Source of the DNA: Oscillospiraceae bacterium
Lineage (GTDB): Bacteria > Bacillota > Clostridia > Oscillospirales > Ruminococcaceae
Length of the DNA stretch: 64,000 nt
Reading direction: 5' to 3'
Assembly (NCBI GenBank): GCA_016298065.1
Contig: JAEDDN010000004.1
Coordinates: 55,957 to 119,956, forward strand
Below, piece after piece: positions 7,628 through 17,803 of this stretch; positions within the stretch are counted from its first letter, which is position 1; each line of letters opens with the position of its first letter. The notes beneath the pieces were generated by a model. It ran no database searches. It worked only from the letters and a program-made list of their open reading frames with translations, and was not told the DNA's origin. Position numbers and translations under genes: made by a program.

Positions 7628-9808
7628 TTGAAAAGACCGCTTTGTACTTTAGGTTTTACATTTGTAGCTTCGGCGCTATTGGCTTCTTTTTTAAGCTGTT
7701 ATGTAATGAAGCTTATTATAATTATTTTAACAGTCCTTGCTATACCAGGCTTTTTCTGCCTAAAAGGTGATAAAAGGAAAATATTTATACTTTGTATGCT
7801 TTCGGGTATTTTGGCTGTGAGTATGTTTTATATAAAAACCGAGTTTGAGTATAATAAAGTCGTCACCCTTGACGGTAAAAGCACTACTGTAACAGGCAAG
7901 GTATACGATTTAAGCGTAAGTGAAAACGGTACATATAAATATTTTCTGCACGCCGATAAGCTTGAAAGTTATAATGTACCCAAATTTGACGTTATCATTT
8001 ACAGCAATGAGGACTTAGAGTTTGATTATTATGATACTGTACAGGTTTATGCGAGTTTTTATAAGCCTGCTTACAGCTACGGCTTTGATTCGGTACGCTA
8101 TTATTCGGGCGAAAACATATTTATCTTAGGTTATACCGACGGCGTCGGAGCTTATGTAACCGATACTAATCATAAAAGCATAATGTATCTTATAAAGGAT
8201 ACAAATCGCTATTTGAAAAATATCTTAGACGATATGTTTGAAGCGGATATTGCTTCGGTTATAAAGGCGATAGTCTTAGGCGATACCGATAATGTAAGCT
8301 TTAATTTAAAATACGACTATCTAAGCTCCGGTACATATCACGTTTTTGCAATTTCTGGCTTTCACATCGCCGTTATTTCTGAATTTTTAATGTTTTTGTT
8401 TTCGCTTTTTAGGCTAAATAGGAAATTTAGCTTTATCATAACGCTTGCGGTAATTTATGGTTTCACTGTGTTTAGCGGAATGCATATTGCTACTGTTCGT
8501 GCGGCGATAATGCTTACAATTACTCTTGTAGGCAAAATGTTTTATCAAAAATCCGACAGCTTAAATTCGCTTTCGGTTTCCGCACTTATAATATGTTTTG
8601 CGAACATATATAACATAATGAGCTTATCTTTTATACTTACCTTTGCTTCTTCGCTCGGTATAATACTGTTTTCAAAGAAAATTTTTAATTTTTTGGCAGA
8701 TAAGTTTTATGACAAAAGCGTTTTACTCAAAATTATATTTGAAGTTTTTTCTATGACGATAAGCACAAGTATATGCCTTTTACCCGTATATATTTTTAGC
8801 TTCGGATATATTTCTATCGTTTCGTTTATAGCTAATTTCATTATATATTTTACTGCGACCCCGATAATTGTGATGTCGTTTTTACTTATAGTATTTATTT
8901 TGCTGTCCGGACCTAAATTTATAATAGCGCCTTTAGGTAAAGTTTTGTCGCTTTTTGTAAAAGCTCAAAACAACTTTATGAGCATACTCTCAGACTTTAA
9001 GCATGCTACAATCGGGCTAAACTATGATTATATAAAGCTGTGGCTTTTAATAAGCGTTTTGATTTTTGCGGTGCTTTTGCTTGCGGGCAGGGGAAGAAGG
9101 TATATAAAGAAAGCGGCGGTAATATGTATTTTAATTTTTATAATAATGAGTGCCGCTTATAATCAAAGCATGCGCCAAAGTGCGCAAATGTACATCTTGG
9201 GCGACGGTACTGCTTCAAATATAGTACTCTTAACCGAAAAGAGCGTTACGGTTATTTCTGCTTACGACGATAGCTACATAGATTCTCAGACGCTAAGCTT
9301 TTTAAGATCAAAGGGTATAAATGAAATCGACAACTTAATATATACCTGCACTAAGCTAAGAAATATTGATGACAATTATAATCTTGTGGATAACATTAAG
9401 GTAAACTGTATACTTTATAACAAAAACAATACCGATATATTTGACGCTCTTAACAGAACAAATGTAAGTTATGTTTTAAACAAGATTGACGACTGTACCG
9501 TTAAAATCGGTGACAATATGTCTTTAAGATTTTTCTATATAAACACAAAAATAAGCGGCGAGATAAATCTTTTTGATAAAACTATAAATTTATCCAATAA
9601 TACCGACCGTCTTTTAGATATAAAGAGCGATATTACACTTATTTATGATAATGCTGATTATAAAAACATATCAGGTATTCCTTCCGATACGGTCATTATG
9701 CTAACAAGTCCGTATATACAAAATGACAGTGAAAATGACTTTATAAAGGGATATGAAAATACGCTTTGCTTTTTAATAAAAGAAAGACAAGATATACTTA
9801 TAAAATAG
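7628..9808 (+). CDS. comEC: ComEC/Rec2-family competence membrane protein with degenerate C-terminal domain
   Basis: ComEC forms the inner-membrane channel for single-stranded DNA during natural transformation. The 726-aa protein has N-terminal membrane helices, a DUF4131-like external segment, then the Competence domain with the hallmark SSGTYHVFAISGFHIAVI and about eight more helices to near residue 510. The C-terminal part aligns with the metallo-beta-lactamase-like domain, but its motifs are lost: GQGD is replaced by GDGT (525-528) and the metal motif THxHxDH by TCTKLR (573-578). Start TTG 7628 follows AAGGGGA. A terminator overlaps the stop codon. dprA lies about 9.5 kb downstream. Confidence 0.85.
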   Translation: MKRPLCTLGFTFVASALLASFLSCYVMKLIIIILTVLAIPGFFCLKGDKRKIFILCMLSGILAVSMFYIKTEFEYNKVVTLDGKSTTVTGKVYDLSVSENGTYKYFLHADKLESYNVPKFDVIIYSNEDLEFDYYDTVQVYASFYKPAYSYGFDSVRYYSGENIFILGYTDGVGAYVTDTNHKSIMYLIKDTNRYLKNILDDMFEADIASVIKAIVLGDTDNVSFNLKYDYLSSGTYHVFAISGFHIAVISEFLMFLFSLFRLNRKFSFIITLAVIYGFTVFSGMHIATVRAAIMLTITLVGKMFYQKSDSLNSLSVSALIICFANIYNIMSLSFILTFASSLGIILFSKKIFNFLADKFYDKSVLLKIIFEVFSMTISTSICLLPVYIFSFGYISIVSFIANFIIYFTATPIIVMSFLLIVFILLSGPKFIIAPLGKVLSLFVKAQNNFMSILSDFKHATIGLNYDYIKLWLLISVLIFAVLLLAGRGRRYIKKAAVICILIFIIMSAAYNQSMRQSAQMYILGDGTASNIVLLTEKSVTVISAYDDSYIDSQTLSFLRSKGINEIDNLIYTCTKLRNIDDNYNLVDNIKVNCILYNKNNTDIFDALNRTNVSYVLNKIDDCTVKIGDNMSLRFFYINTKISGEINLFDKTINLSNNTDRLLDIKSDITLIYDNADYKNISGIPSDTVIMLTSPYIQNDSENDFIKGYENTLCFLIKERQDILIK

Positions 9809-9835
9809 ATGGGGCGTATAGGTCCCATCTATTTT
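9802..9835 (+). terminator. intrinsic terminator of comEC
   Basis: 12-bp stem AAAATAGATGGG (9802-9813) with CCCATCTATTTT (9824-9835) and a 10-nt loop. The comEC stop codon TAG is inside the left arm. Confidence 0.75.
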
Positions 9836-9936
9836 ATGTTTGCTACTGGACGAGCAATATATTTTTTAGTAAAATAAATATAAAATAATCTTTAAATTAA
9901 GCCCTTTAATTATGATTATGGGCAAATATAAATAAT

Positions 9937-12900
9937 ATGGGGAAAGGCAGTTTTTCACCTATGATGAATTTTGTTTTAGGCAGAGCGGGAAGCGGTAAAT
10001 CCACCTATATATTAAACGAGGTAAAAAAGCTTGCTTTAGCAGAAAAAAATATATATGTGGTTGTGCCGGAGCAGTTTACCTTTGAAACCGAGCGCAAATA
10101 CTTAGGTCTCCTCGGAGCGCAGAGTGTAAAAAGTGTAAATGTAACGAGCTTTACACGCATAGCGCATAATGTATTCAAAAAATACGGCAATATAGCAGGC
10201 GAGTACGCCGACGAGGGCGTAAAGCTTATTATGATGAACAAAGCTCTCTCGCAGGTAAAGGACGAATTAAAGGTTTATGAAAAAGCGGCTAAGAACGTAA
10301 GCTTTGCAAAAGATATGCTGTCGGCGGTAAGCGAATTTAAAAATGCAGGCATCACGCCCGAGTCTTTAGATGAACATTTAAAAGCAATGCCCGAAGGTCT
10401 TTTGAGACAAAAGACAAACGATATTTTAAAAATATACTACATATACGACGCTCTTTTAACTAAAAAGTATAAGGATAACCTTGACGATTTATCCCGTGCA
10501 AATAAAATTATTGCCGACAACAATTTCTTTGAGGATAGCTTTGTGTTTATAGACGAGTTTAAGGGCTTTACCGCAAACGAGATGTCAATGATAAAAAGTA
10601 TGGCGCTTCAGGCTAATGACCTTTTAATTTCGCTGTGTCTTGATGTAGGGGAAATGCATAAAACAAGTATTTTTGAAAGCGTTAACAAAACCTATCTTGA
10701 CCTTAAGCTGTTGGCTCAAAAAAACTCAGTTAAGATAGGCGTTCCCAAAAAGCTTGATGGTAGCTTTCGCTTTAAGTCAAAAGAGCTTGAGTTTATGCAG
10801 CAAAACACCTTCGCAAAGATTCCGAAAGTGTATAAGGGAAAATGCGAAAATATCACCGTAACTACTTCGGCAAACGAATATGACGAGGCAGAGTTTGCAG
10901 TAGCGTCAATATGTGACTTGGTAAAAAATAAGGGCTATCGTTACAAGGATATTGTAATCGTGTCGAGAGACTTGGAGGTTTATGAGCATTGTCTTGAGAC
11001 CGCCTTTTTAAAATACGATATTCCTTACTATATGGATAATCCTAAAAATATTTTTACAAATCCGCTGATAAGGTTTGTGAAAATACTTATTAAATGTGCC
11101 TGCGGTTTATATAGCTCGTGGGATATGCTTAGCATATTAAAATGCGGTGTTTGTAAATTTTCCTTTGAGGACATATCACTTCTTGAAAACTATATGTTTA
11201 TGTGGGATATAAAGGCTAAGGACTTTACAGATGAGTTTAAGCTAAGTACTTTCGGTCTTGAAAAGCCCGAAACCGATGAACAAAAGGCAAAAAACGACGA
11301 AGCCTTGGAAAAAATGAATTTAATGCGTGAAAGCTTAATAGGCGCAATAGAAAAGCTTAAACTTTCTGCGAAAACAAAAAATGCGGCGAATATAGGCACA
11401 GCGCTTTTTGAAGCTATGAGCGACTTAGGCACCTTAGACGCAGTCAACGAGGTTATTTTAAAAGCACAAAATAACGCCGATATGTCAAAGCTTATCGCCG
11501 TGGCAGACGAATACAGACGTGTGTGGGAGATAATCGGCGAAACCGCAAATAAAATCTCTCTTGTTTTAGACGGCGAACAGATAGAAATATCCGAATACGC
11601 AGAGCTTTTTGACGTTGTTGCGGCAAGTTTTGAAATAGAAACCATACCTCAGTCACTTGACTGTGTTACGGTGGGAAGCGCCCAGCGCATACGCACCGAC
11701 AGCCCCAAGGTTTTGTTTTTGCTCGGTGCGAATGATAAGGTTTTTCCTTTTGTGCCTACTCACAGAGGCCTTTTTACCGATAAGGAAAGAAGTCGCCTCA
11801 CAGAATATGATATGAAGCTTTCAAAGCCACTTAAAGAGCGTATAATCGAGGAGAGATTTATAGCCTATAAAACGCTTACTCTGGCGAGCGAAAAGCTATA
11901 TATATCTGCAAGAAGCGCCGATATTAAAGGCAGTGCGTTATCGCCGTCCGAGCTTTTTATGAGGTTTGAGTATATGTTCGGCGAGGATATCATAAAAGAT
12001 ACGTTTGATACTGATAAACTGTTTTTCTGCCGTACGAAAAAATCGGCGTTCGGCCAGCTTGCGAATAACTTTAGAATTGATGATGCCTTGTCGGCGTCGC
12101 TTAGGGAGTATTTTTTAAACGACGAGGAATATTCCGAAAAGATAAAAATGCTTTTAAATGCGCAAAACCCGGCACTTTATAAGCTTTCAAACAAAGAGGA
12201 TATCAAAAAGCTTTACGGCGAGAGCGTATATATGTCTCCTACGGGAGTGGAAAATTTTTATCAGTGCAAATTTGCATATTTTTGCCAAAATGGGCTTAAG
12301 CTCAGGGCAAGACAAAAAATCCAGATAAATAATTTAAACAAAGGTCTTATCATTCACGAAATTTTAAGTAAAATATTATCCGAGTTTGACGACTTTACTG
12401 CCTTTGACGAAGCTAAGGTAAAAGCGAGCATTGACGTACATTTAAAGGAATACCTAAACAACAATATGGCAGGCGAGGGCGCTTATTCAAAAAGATTTTT
12501 ATATCTTTACTCAAGGCTTAAAAGGGTAATTTTCGAGGTGGTAAAAAGTATCTTTGAGGAGCTTAAACAAAGCTTATTTAAGCCGACAGCCTTTGAGTAT
12601 AAGATAAACAGTCACAATGAAATTAAACCGCTTAAATTAAAAAGCGACGACGGTATACCGATAAGGCTAAAGGGTACAATCGATAGGATAGATGTTTACA
12701 CCGCACCAAGCGGTCAGAAATACGCAAGAGTTATAGACTATAAATCGGGAAGCAAACAGTTTAAACTTTCCGATATAATAAACGGAATAAACCTGCAGAT
12801 GTTCATATACCTTATGTGTATACAGGAAAGCGGGGCGGATTCTTACAAAGACACTAAAGGGGCAGGAGTTTTATATGTACCTGCAAGCGAGGTCACTCAA

Positions 12901-13398
12901 AGGCTTGAGAGAGAGGACGACAAGCTTAAAAGCGTTGAGGAAAAGCAAAAGCATTATAAGCGTTTTGGTGTAATACTCGACGATAAAGATATAATAAAAG
13001 CTATGGAAAAAAATTTAGACGGTCAATTTACGCCGATTTCCGTAAAGTCAGAGGCTTATAATAACAATCACAATCTTAAAGACGATATATTTACCGACAA
13101 TAAAGCAAACGAGCGGTATTTTACCGTGGCCTCTATGCAGTCGCTTTTAAACGCCGCACAGTTAGGAAAGCTTTTTAACAAGATAAAACGCCTCGCCATA
13201 CAGATGGTAAACGAGCTTTACGACGGTCAGATTGAGGCAATACCTTTAAAAAACGGAACTTCTGTAAGGTGTAATTACTGCGAATATAAAAACGTATGCC
13301 GACACGACGAAGATTCACCGGTAAGAAAATATGAAGCAATGAACAAAGATGAGATTTTTGATTTAATAAAGGAGGAGGACAATGGCGCAGAGCATTAA
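9937..13398 (+). CDS. addB: ATP-dependent helicase/nuclease subunit B (AddB)
   Basis: AddB pairs with AddA to resect double-strand breaks for RecA, the Firmicutes counterpart of RecBCD. The 1153-aa protein has an N-terminal Walker A GRAGSGKST (15-23). Its C-terminal nuclease domain has the PD-(D/E)XK core VIDYKSG (D934, K936) and four cysteines of an iron-sulphur staple: C777 before the nuclease, then C1112, C1115 and C1121. C783 is also present. Length is as expected. The start is uncertain: ATG 9937 has no good SD, and ATG 9961 is another option, with GAAAGG too far upstream. It overlaps addA by 17 nt. Confidence 0.94.
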   Translation: MGKGSFSPMMNFVLGRAGSGKSTYILNEVKKLALAEKNIYVVVPEQFTFETERKYLGLLGAQSVKSVNVTSFTRIAHNVFKKYGNIAGEYADEGVKLIMMNKALSQVKDELKVYEKAAKNVSFAKDMLSAVSEFKNAGITPESLDEHLKAMPEGLLRQKTNDILKIYYIYDALLTKKYKDNLDDLSRANKIIADNNFFEDSFVFIDEFKGFTANEMSMIKSMALQANDLLISLCLDVGEMHKTSIFESVNKTYLDLKLLAQKNSVKIGVPKKLDGSFRFKSKELEFMQQNTFAKIPKVYKGKCENITVTTSANEYDEAEFAVASICDLVKNKGYRYKDIVIVSRDLEVYEHCLETAFLKYDIPYYMDNPKNIFTNPLIRFVKILIKCACGLYSSWDMLSILKCGVCKFSFEDISLLENYMFMWDIKAKDFTDEFKLSTFGLEKPETDEQKAKNDEALEKMNLMRESLIGAIEKLKLSAKTKNAANIGTALFEAMSDLGTLDAVNEVILKAQNNADMSKLIAVADEYRRVWEIIGETANKISLVLDGEQIEISEYAELFDVVAASFEIETIPQSLDCVTVGSAQRIRTDSPKVLFLLGANDKVFPFVPTHRGLFTDKERSRLTEYDMKLSKPLKERIIEERFIAYKTLTLASEKLYISARSADIKGSALSPSELFMRFEYMFGEDIIKDTFDTDKLFFCRTKKSAFGQLANNFRIDDALSASLREYFLNDEEYSEKIKMLLNAQNPALYKLSNKEDIKKLYGESVYMSPTGVENFYQCKFAYFCQNGLKLRARQKIQINNLNKGLIIHEILSKILSEFDDFTAFDEAKVKASIDVHLKEYLNNNMAGEGAYSKRFLYLYSRLKRVIFEVVKSIFEELKQSLFKPTAFEYKINSHNEIKPLKLKSDDGIPIRLKGTIDRIDVYTAPSGQKYARVIDYKSGSKQFKLSDIINGINLQMFIYLMCIQESGADSYKDTKGAGVLYVPASEVTQRLEREDDKLKSVEEKQKHYKRFGVILDDKDIIKAMEKNLDGQFTPISVKSEAYNNNHNLKDDIFTDNKANERYFTVASMQSLLNAAQLGKLFNKIKRLAIQMVNELYDGQIEAIPLKNGTSVRCNYCEYKNVCRHDEDSPVRKYEAMNKDEIFDLIKEEDNGAEH

Positions 13399-16300
13399 AT
13401 TTACACCTGCACAGCAAAGTGCGATAGATGTAAAGGATAAAAACATTTTGGTTTCCGCCGCCGCAGGAAGCGGAAAAACAGCGGTATTGTCCGAAAGGGT
13501 AATAAGGCTCATTTCTATGGATAATCCCGTTGCGGCAAATGAGCTTTTGGTGGTTACCTTTACCGTTGCGGCGGCAAATGAAATGAGACAAAGAATCGAG
13601 AAAAAGCTCGAAGACTTTATATTGCAAAACCCGGAAAACGAAACACTTTTAACCCAACAGATGTTACTGCAAAACGCAAAAATATCCACCATACATTCAC
13701 TTTGCTCTGATATTGTAAAGGATAACTTTCACACATTGGGGCTTAGCGCACACTGTCGTTTGGCAGATGAAACCGAAATAAAAAACCTTATCTTTCAAAA
13801 GCTTGAAGAGGTAATAGAAAGCTTTTACAAAAGCGAGGATAAAGACTTTTACGAGCTTGTCGAATGGCTTGCAAAGGGAAATGACAGCTTGCTTTACGAT
13901 ATAGCTTACAAGATGTACAGCTATGTGAGAAATTACCCGTTTTATGACGATATGCTTTGCGGGTTCGAGCATTTTTATGACGATTGCGAGGGCTTTTTGT
14001 CTTCGCCTTGGAAAGATATTTTATACCCTTATCTTTTGGATAATATAAGACAAACAGAAAAAAAGCTTGAGAACATAATGCCGTATATATATGAAGATCC
14101 TGCCCTTGCAAACGGCTACGGAGACCCTGTAGAAAACGATTTGTTAACAGTCACTATAATAAGACAAAGCCTCGAAAATACTGATTGGGACTCAGCCGTA
14201 AGCGCCGCTAAAAGCTATGAAAGGTTAAGACTAAGGCCGGTAAAAGGGGCTATGAACCCGGCGCTACAGGACTATGTAAAAAATGAAAGAAAAAATGCCA
14301 CAGATAAGCTTATAAAACTGATTTCAGACTACTTTATAACCGACGATGAGCAGTTTAAGGAGGATATAAAAAGGCTTAAAACTCCCGTAAAGACTCTTGT
14401 TTCAATAGTAAGAAGCCTTGACAAAAGCGTAATAGCCGAAAAAAGACAAAGGGATATTATGGATTTTTCCGACCTTGAACATTTTACCCTTAATTTACTT
14501 GTAGAGAAAAAAGACTCAAAATACATAAAAACCCCGCTTGCAAAAACGCTTTCAAACAGCTTTTATGAGATTATGATTGACGAGTGTCAGGATATAAACA
14601 ATATCCAAAACCTTATCTTTTGGGCGCTTAGTAAATCAAGCGACAGCGTTTTTGTAAATACCGATGAAATACTCTCAGACAGTAAAAATTTATTTATGGT
14701 AGGCGATGTTAAACAAAGTGTTTATAGCTTTAGAAATGCAGTTCCTAAGCTTTTTGTAAAGCGAAAGGAAATTTTTAACCACTTATCCAGGGCTAAAAAC
14801 AAAACCTGCGCTAAAATTATCCTGCGTGAAAACTTTAGAAGCAGAGATACCGTAACAAGTGCTGTTAATGAGATTTTCCGCCAAATTATGAGCAGTGATT
14901 TAGGCGAAATTACTTATGATAAAGAAGAAAAGCTTGTCCCTTCGGCACAGTACCCCGAATATGCAAAAAGCATAGCCGAATTTCATCTTTTAGACAGTAA
15001 GAAAAATGATGACGACGAAGAAGAAAATACTTCTGAGGCAGAAGCCGAATATGTTGCAAGTTTAATAAAAAATATGGTGGACAAAGGCTATAAGGTCACC
15101 GATAACGGAAATCTCAGACGCTGCAGGTATAAGGACTTTTGCATACTTTTGCGTTCACAAAAAACAAAGGCGCAAAGGTATATTGATGCGCTGAAAAAAT
15201 ACGGTATTGACTGTTACAGCAAGGAAACGGGCGGATATTTAAAATCTCCTGAAATTTCGGCGCTTATCGATATGTTGCGTATACTTGATAATCCGCTTTT
15301 GGATATTTCTCTTTTTGCGGTTATGACCTCGCCTATATTTATGTTTACATACGATGAGATAGCAAAGATAAGGATAAACTCGAAAGACTCCTCGCTTTAT
15401 GTGGCGTTAACTCTAAGCGATATGCCAAAGGTAAAGAGTTTTTTAAAAACCTATAACGCTTTGCGTGCAGATGCAGTAGTTATGCCGCTTCAAAAGCTTA
15501 TCCAGTCGATTTTTGATACTACCGACTTTTTAAATGTAGTACAAAGTATGCCGTCGGGAGATAAAAAGAGTGCGAATTTAAAGCTCTTTTTAAGCTATGC
15601 GGAAAGCTATGCTAAAACGGGTAACGACGGACTTGACGGATTTTTGCGCTATTTGGATAAGGCTATCGAGCGTGATGACGACCTTAAAGGAGTAAATACC
15701 GTTTCAGACCGAGCCGATATAGTAAGCATTATGACAATACACGCCTCAAAGGGCTTGGAATTTCCTATATGTATAGTTGCGGATATGGGCAAACGCTTTA
15801 ACCTAAAAGACAGTGAAAAAGGGTATATGATAGACGACAAATACGGTTTTGCCATGAAAATAAGCGAGCCGGAAAATTTAAAAGAATACACAAATCTTCC
15901 GTATATGGCGCTTAAGTTTAATACAAAGCTAAAGTCTTTGTCGGAGGAGATGAGAGTGCTTTACGTTGCGCTTACCAGAGCTAAGGAAAAGCTTATAATG
16001 GTGGCTAAATATAAAAACGCCCACTCAACCGTAAGCCGTATTGTAAACAACGAGGTTTCCTTTAACGAGCTTGTCAGCAGAAACAGCTTCGGCGAATGGG
16101 TTATCTCTGCTCTTAGAAATAATCAGTATTTTTACGATGCCTTTGAGAAGTGTTATATGACTGTTCCGAAAAGACGCAGAAAAATTCCGATAAAGTGCGT
16201 TTATGCCGACGGTGATTTTGAGGTTTTAATAAAGAAAGAGAAAAAAGAATTTTCACAAAATCCGGATGAGGAAATAATAAATACGATTAAAGACAATATA

Positions 16301-16945
16301 AACTTTAAGTATCGGTATTCACCTCTTACAAAGCTTCCTGCAAAGGTAACGGCAACAAAGCTTGCAAAAGCAGACCTTTCGGGTGAAGCGAATATTATAA
16401 AGCCTCTTACAATCCAAAAAGGCAATGAGATTACCGGCGCATTAAAAGGCACAGTGCTTCACAGCTTTATGCAGTACGCCGACTTTAAAAATGCCAAAGA
16501 GGATTTGTCCCTTGAAATCCAAAGACTTGTAGAGGAAGGCTTTTTAAGTAAGCATGAAATCGAGCTTTTAAATAAAAAATCAATAGAAAAATTCCTTTCC
16601 TCAAAGCTTTTAGAGCGAATGCTTACGGCTAAAAATCTATATAGGGAATATCCTTTTATATACTATATAAAAGCAGGCGAGGTGGACGCAAGCCTTGATA
16701 AAGACTTTGCCGAGGAAAAAATACTCCTACAGGGCATAGCCGACGCAGTAATCGAGGAACAAGACCATATAGTAATAGTAGACTATAAAACCGATAGAGT
16801 AGAAAACGAAGCAGAGCTTGTAAACAGATATTATAACCAGCTTAAAATATATAAAAATGCTCTTGCGGATTACTTTAATAAGCCTGTTAAAGAGTGTATA
16901 ATATATTCTTTATATCTTTCCAAAGCGATAGAAGTAGACGTATAA
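13382..16945 (+). CDS. addA: ATP-dependent helicase/nuclease subunit A (AddA)
   Basis: AddA is the UvrD-type helicase and second nuclease of the AddAB break-resection enzyme. The 1187-aa protein has Walker A SAAAGSGKT (25-33), the helicase motifs IDECQDIN, MVGDVKQSVYSFR, MTIHASKGLEFP and RVLYVALTRAKEKL in the expected order, and a C-terminal PD-(D/E)XK nuclease, IVDYKTDRV (D1134, K1136). The start at 13382 has a strong AGGAGGAGG and lies within the end of addB, so translation of the two is coupled. A 13-bp hairpin ends the operon. Confidence 0.96.
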   Translation: MAQSIKFTPAQQSAIDVKDKNILVSAAAGSGKTAVLSERVIRLISMDNPVAANELLVVTFTVAAANEMRQRIEKKLEDFILQNPENETLLTQQMLLQNAKISTIHSLCSDIVKDNFHTLGLSAHCRLADETEIKNLIFQKLEEVIESFYKSEDKDFYELVEWLAKGNDSLLYDIAYKMYSYVRNYPFYDDMLCGFEHFYDDCEGFLSSPWKDILYPYLLDNIRQTEKKLENIMPYIYEDPALANGYGDPVENDLLTVTIIRQSLENTDWDSAVSAAKSYERLRLRPVKGAMNPALQDYVKNERKNATDKLIKLISDYFITDDEQFKEDIKRLKTPVKTLVSIVRSLDKSVIAEKRQRDIMDFSDLEHFTLNLLVEKKDSKYIKTPLAKTLSNSFYEIMIDECQDINNIQNLIFWALSKSSDSVFVNTDEILSDSKNLFMVGDVKQSVYSFRNAVPKLFVKRKEIFNHLSRAKNKTCAKIILRENFRSRDTVTSAVNEIFRQIMSSDLGEITYDKEEKLVPSAQYPEYAKSIAEFHLLDSKKNDDDEEENTSEAEAEYVASLIKNMVDKGYKVTDNGNLRRCRYKDFCILLRSQKTKAQRYIDALKKYGIDCYSKETGGYLKSPEISALIDMLRILDNPLLDISLFAVMTSPIFMFTYDEIAKIRINSKDSSLYVALTLSDMPKVKSFLKTYNALRADAVVMPLQKLIQSIFDTTDFLNVVQSMPSGDKKSANLKLFLSYAESYAKTGNDGLDGFLRYLDKAIERDDDLKGVNTVSDRADIVSIMTIHASKGLEFPICIVADMGKRFNLKDSEKGYMIDDKYGFAMKISEPENLKEYTNLPYMALKFNTKLKSLSEEMRVLYVALTRAKEKLIMVAKYKNAHSTVSRIVNNEVSFNELVSRNSFGEWVISALRNNQYFYDAFEKCYMTVPKRRRKIPIKCVYADGDFEVLIKKEKKEFSQNPDEEIINTIKDNINFKYRYSPLTKLPAKVTATKLAKADLSGEANIIKPLTIQKGNEITGALKGTVLHSFMQYADFKNAKEDLSLEIQRLVEEGFLSKHEIELLNKKSIEKFLSSKLLERMLTAKNLYREYPFIYYIKAGEVDASLDKDFAEEKILLQGIADAVIEEQDHIVIVDYKTDRVENEAELVNRYYNQLKIYKNALADYFNKPVKECIIYSLYLSKAIEVDV

Positions 16946-16948
16946 ATA

Positions 16949-16981
16949 CTTTTAAGGGCTGTTTTGGGCAGCCCTTAAAAG
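16949..16981 (+). terminator. hairpin after addA
   Basis: Perfect 13-bp stem CTTTTAAGGGCTG (16949-16961) and CAGCCCTTAAAAG (16969-16981) with a 7-nt loop. No T-run follows, apart from the A/T base of the stem. It starts 3 nt after the addA stop. Confidence 0.7.
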
Positions 16982-17008
16982 AACATTTTCCTCACTTAAA
17001 AAAATAGC

Positions 17009-17037
17009 TTGACAAGACTGTTTTTTGCTGATATAAT
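17009..17037 (+). promoter_or_regulatory. consensus sigma-A promoter of infC-rpmI-rplT
   Basis: Perfect TTGACA (17009-17014), 17 bp, and a perfect extended -10: TGA followed by TATAAT (17032-17037). It is among the strongest promoters in the window, as suits a ribosomal operon. Confidence 0.9.
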
Positions 17038-17043
17038 ATTTTA

Positions 17044-17220
17044 GAAAACAAAGCAGAACATCTTGTTGCGTTCTCACCTATGGGCGTTTAGTGCATTAGG
17101 TCAATACTTTGTAAGTGAATTTCCGTTAAGAATAGGATATTCATTTATGTATTGTTGAGCGTAGATGTTTTATATGTCTGCGCTTTGTTTATTATTACTT
17201 TTAGCATGGAGGTGCTTACT
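17044..17220 (+). promoter_or_regulatory. long 5' leader of infC operon with attenuator-like hairpin (L20-leader candidate)
   Basis: About 175 nt separate the promoter from infC. Near its end AGCGTAGA (17158-17165) pairs with TCTGCGCT (17177-17184) in 8 bp including one G-U, followed by a U-rich stretch (17185-17203), as in an intrinsic terminator. In Firmicutes the infC-rpmI-rplT leader is known to bind L20 and attenuate transcription; position and layout fit that, but I cannot confirm the L20-binding fold by eye. Confidence 0.6.
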
Positions 17221-17742
17221 ATTAGCAACAACAAGGAACTACTGATTAACGAGCAAATTCGTGACAAAGAAATCAGAGTGGTTGATGTTGACTCGAATCA
17301 GCTTGGAATACTTCCCCTTAAAGAAGCGCTTGATTTAGCTTCGCAAAAAGGTCTTGATTTAGTCAATATTGCTCCTCAGGCGAAACCGCCGGTATGCAGA
17401 ATAATGGATTACGGCAAGTATCGCTATGAGCAGGCAAAGCGTGAAAAAGAGGCAAGAAAAAACCAAAAGACCATTGAAATTAAAGAAGTCAGAATGTCTT
17501 TAAACATTGATACTCACGACTTTAACACCAAAGCAAACAATGCCGTTAAATTTTTAAAGGCAGGCAACAAGGTTAAGGTATCGGTAAGGTATCGAGGCAG
17601 AGAAATGGCTCACCCCGAGCTTGGTCAGGTATTACTTGACAGATTTAAGGACGCTTGTGCCGAGGTAGGCGTTGTTGATAAGCAACCTAAAATGGAAGGC
17701 AGAAGTCTTGCTATGTTTATAGCGCCAAAGGCTTCTAAATAA
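17221..17742 (+). CDS. infC: translation initiation factor IF-3, with an ATT start codon
   Basis: IF-3 binds the 30S subunit and checks initiator tRNA and start codon. The 173-aa product begins (M)SNNKELLINEQIRDKEIRVV and contains the family signature APQAKPPVCRIMDYGKYRYE and the C-terminal domain ending in a Lys-rich segment. The start is the rare ATT at 17221: GGAGGTG (17208-17214) is exactly 6 nt before it and the residue there matches the family N-terminus. Upstream in-frame codons such as 17152 have no ribosome site and lie in the leader. Rare AUU starts are known for infC, where IF-3 represses its own synthesis. Confidence 0.95.
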   Translation: MSNNKELLINEQIRDKEIRVVDVDSNQLGILPLKEALDLASQKGLDLVNIAPQAKPPVCRIMDYGKYRYEQAKREKEARKNQKTIEIKEVRMSLNIDTHDFNTKANNAVKFLKAGNKVKVSVRYRGREMAHPELGQVLLDRFKDACAEVGVVDKQPKMEGRSLAMFIAPKASK

Positions 17743-17803
17743 ATTAAGTTAAAAACTTAATTTCAGAGTAATAATGTGATTATTTACTAAGGAGGATATA
17801 AAA

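Noticed and set aside
17152..17220. infC start at 17152
   Set aside because: This part falls in the leader hairpin and has no ribosome site; family alignment begins at ATT 17221.
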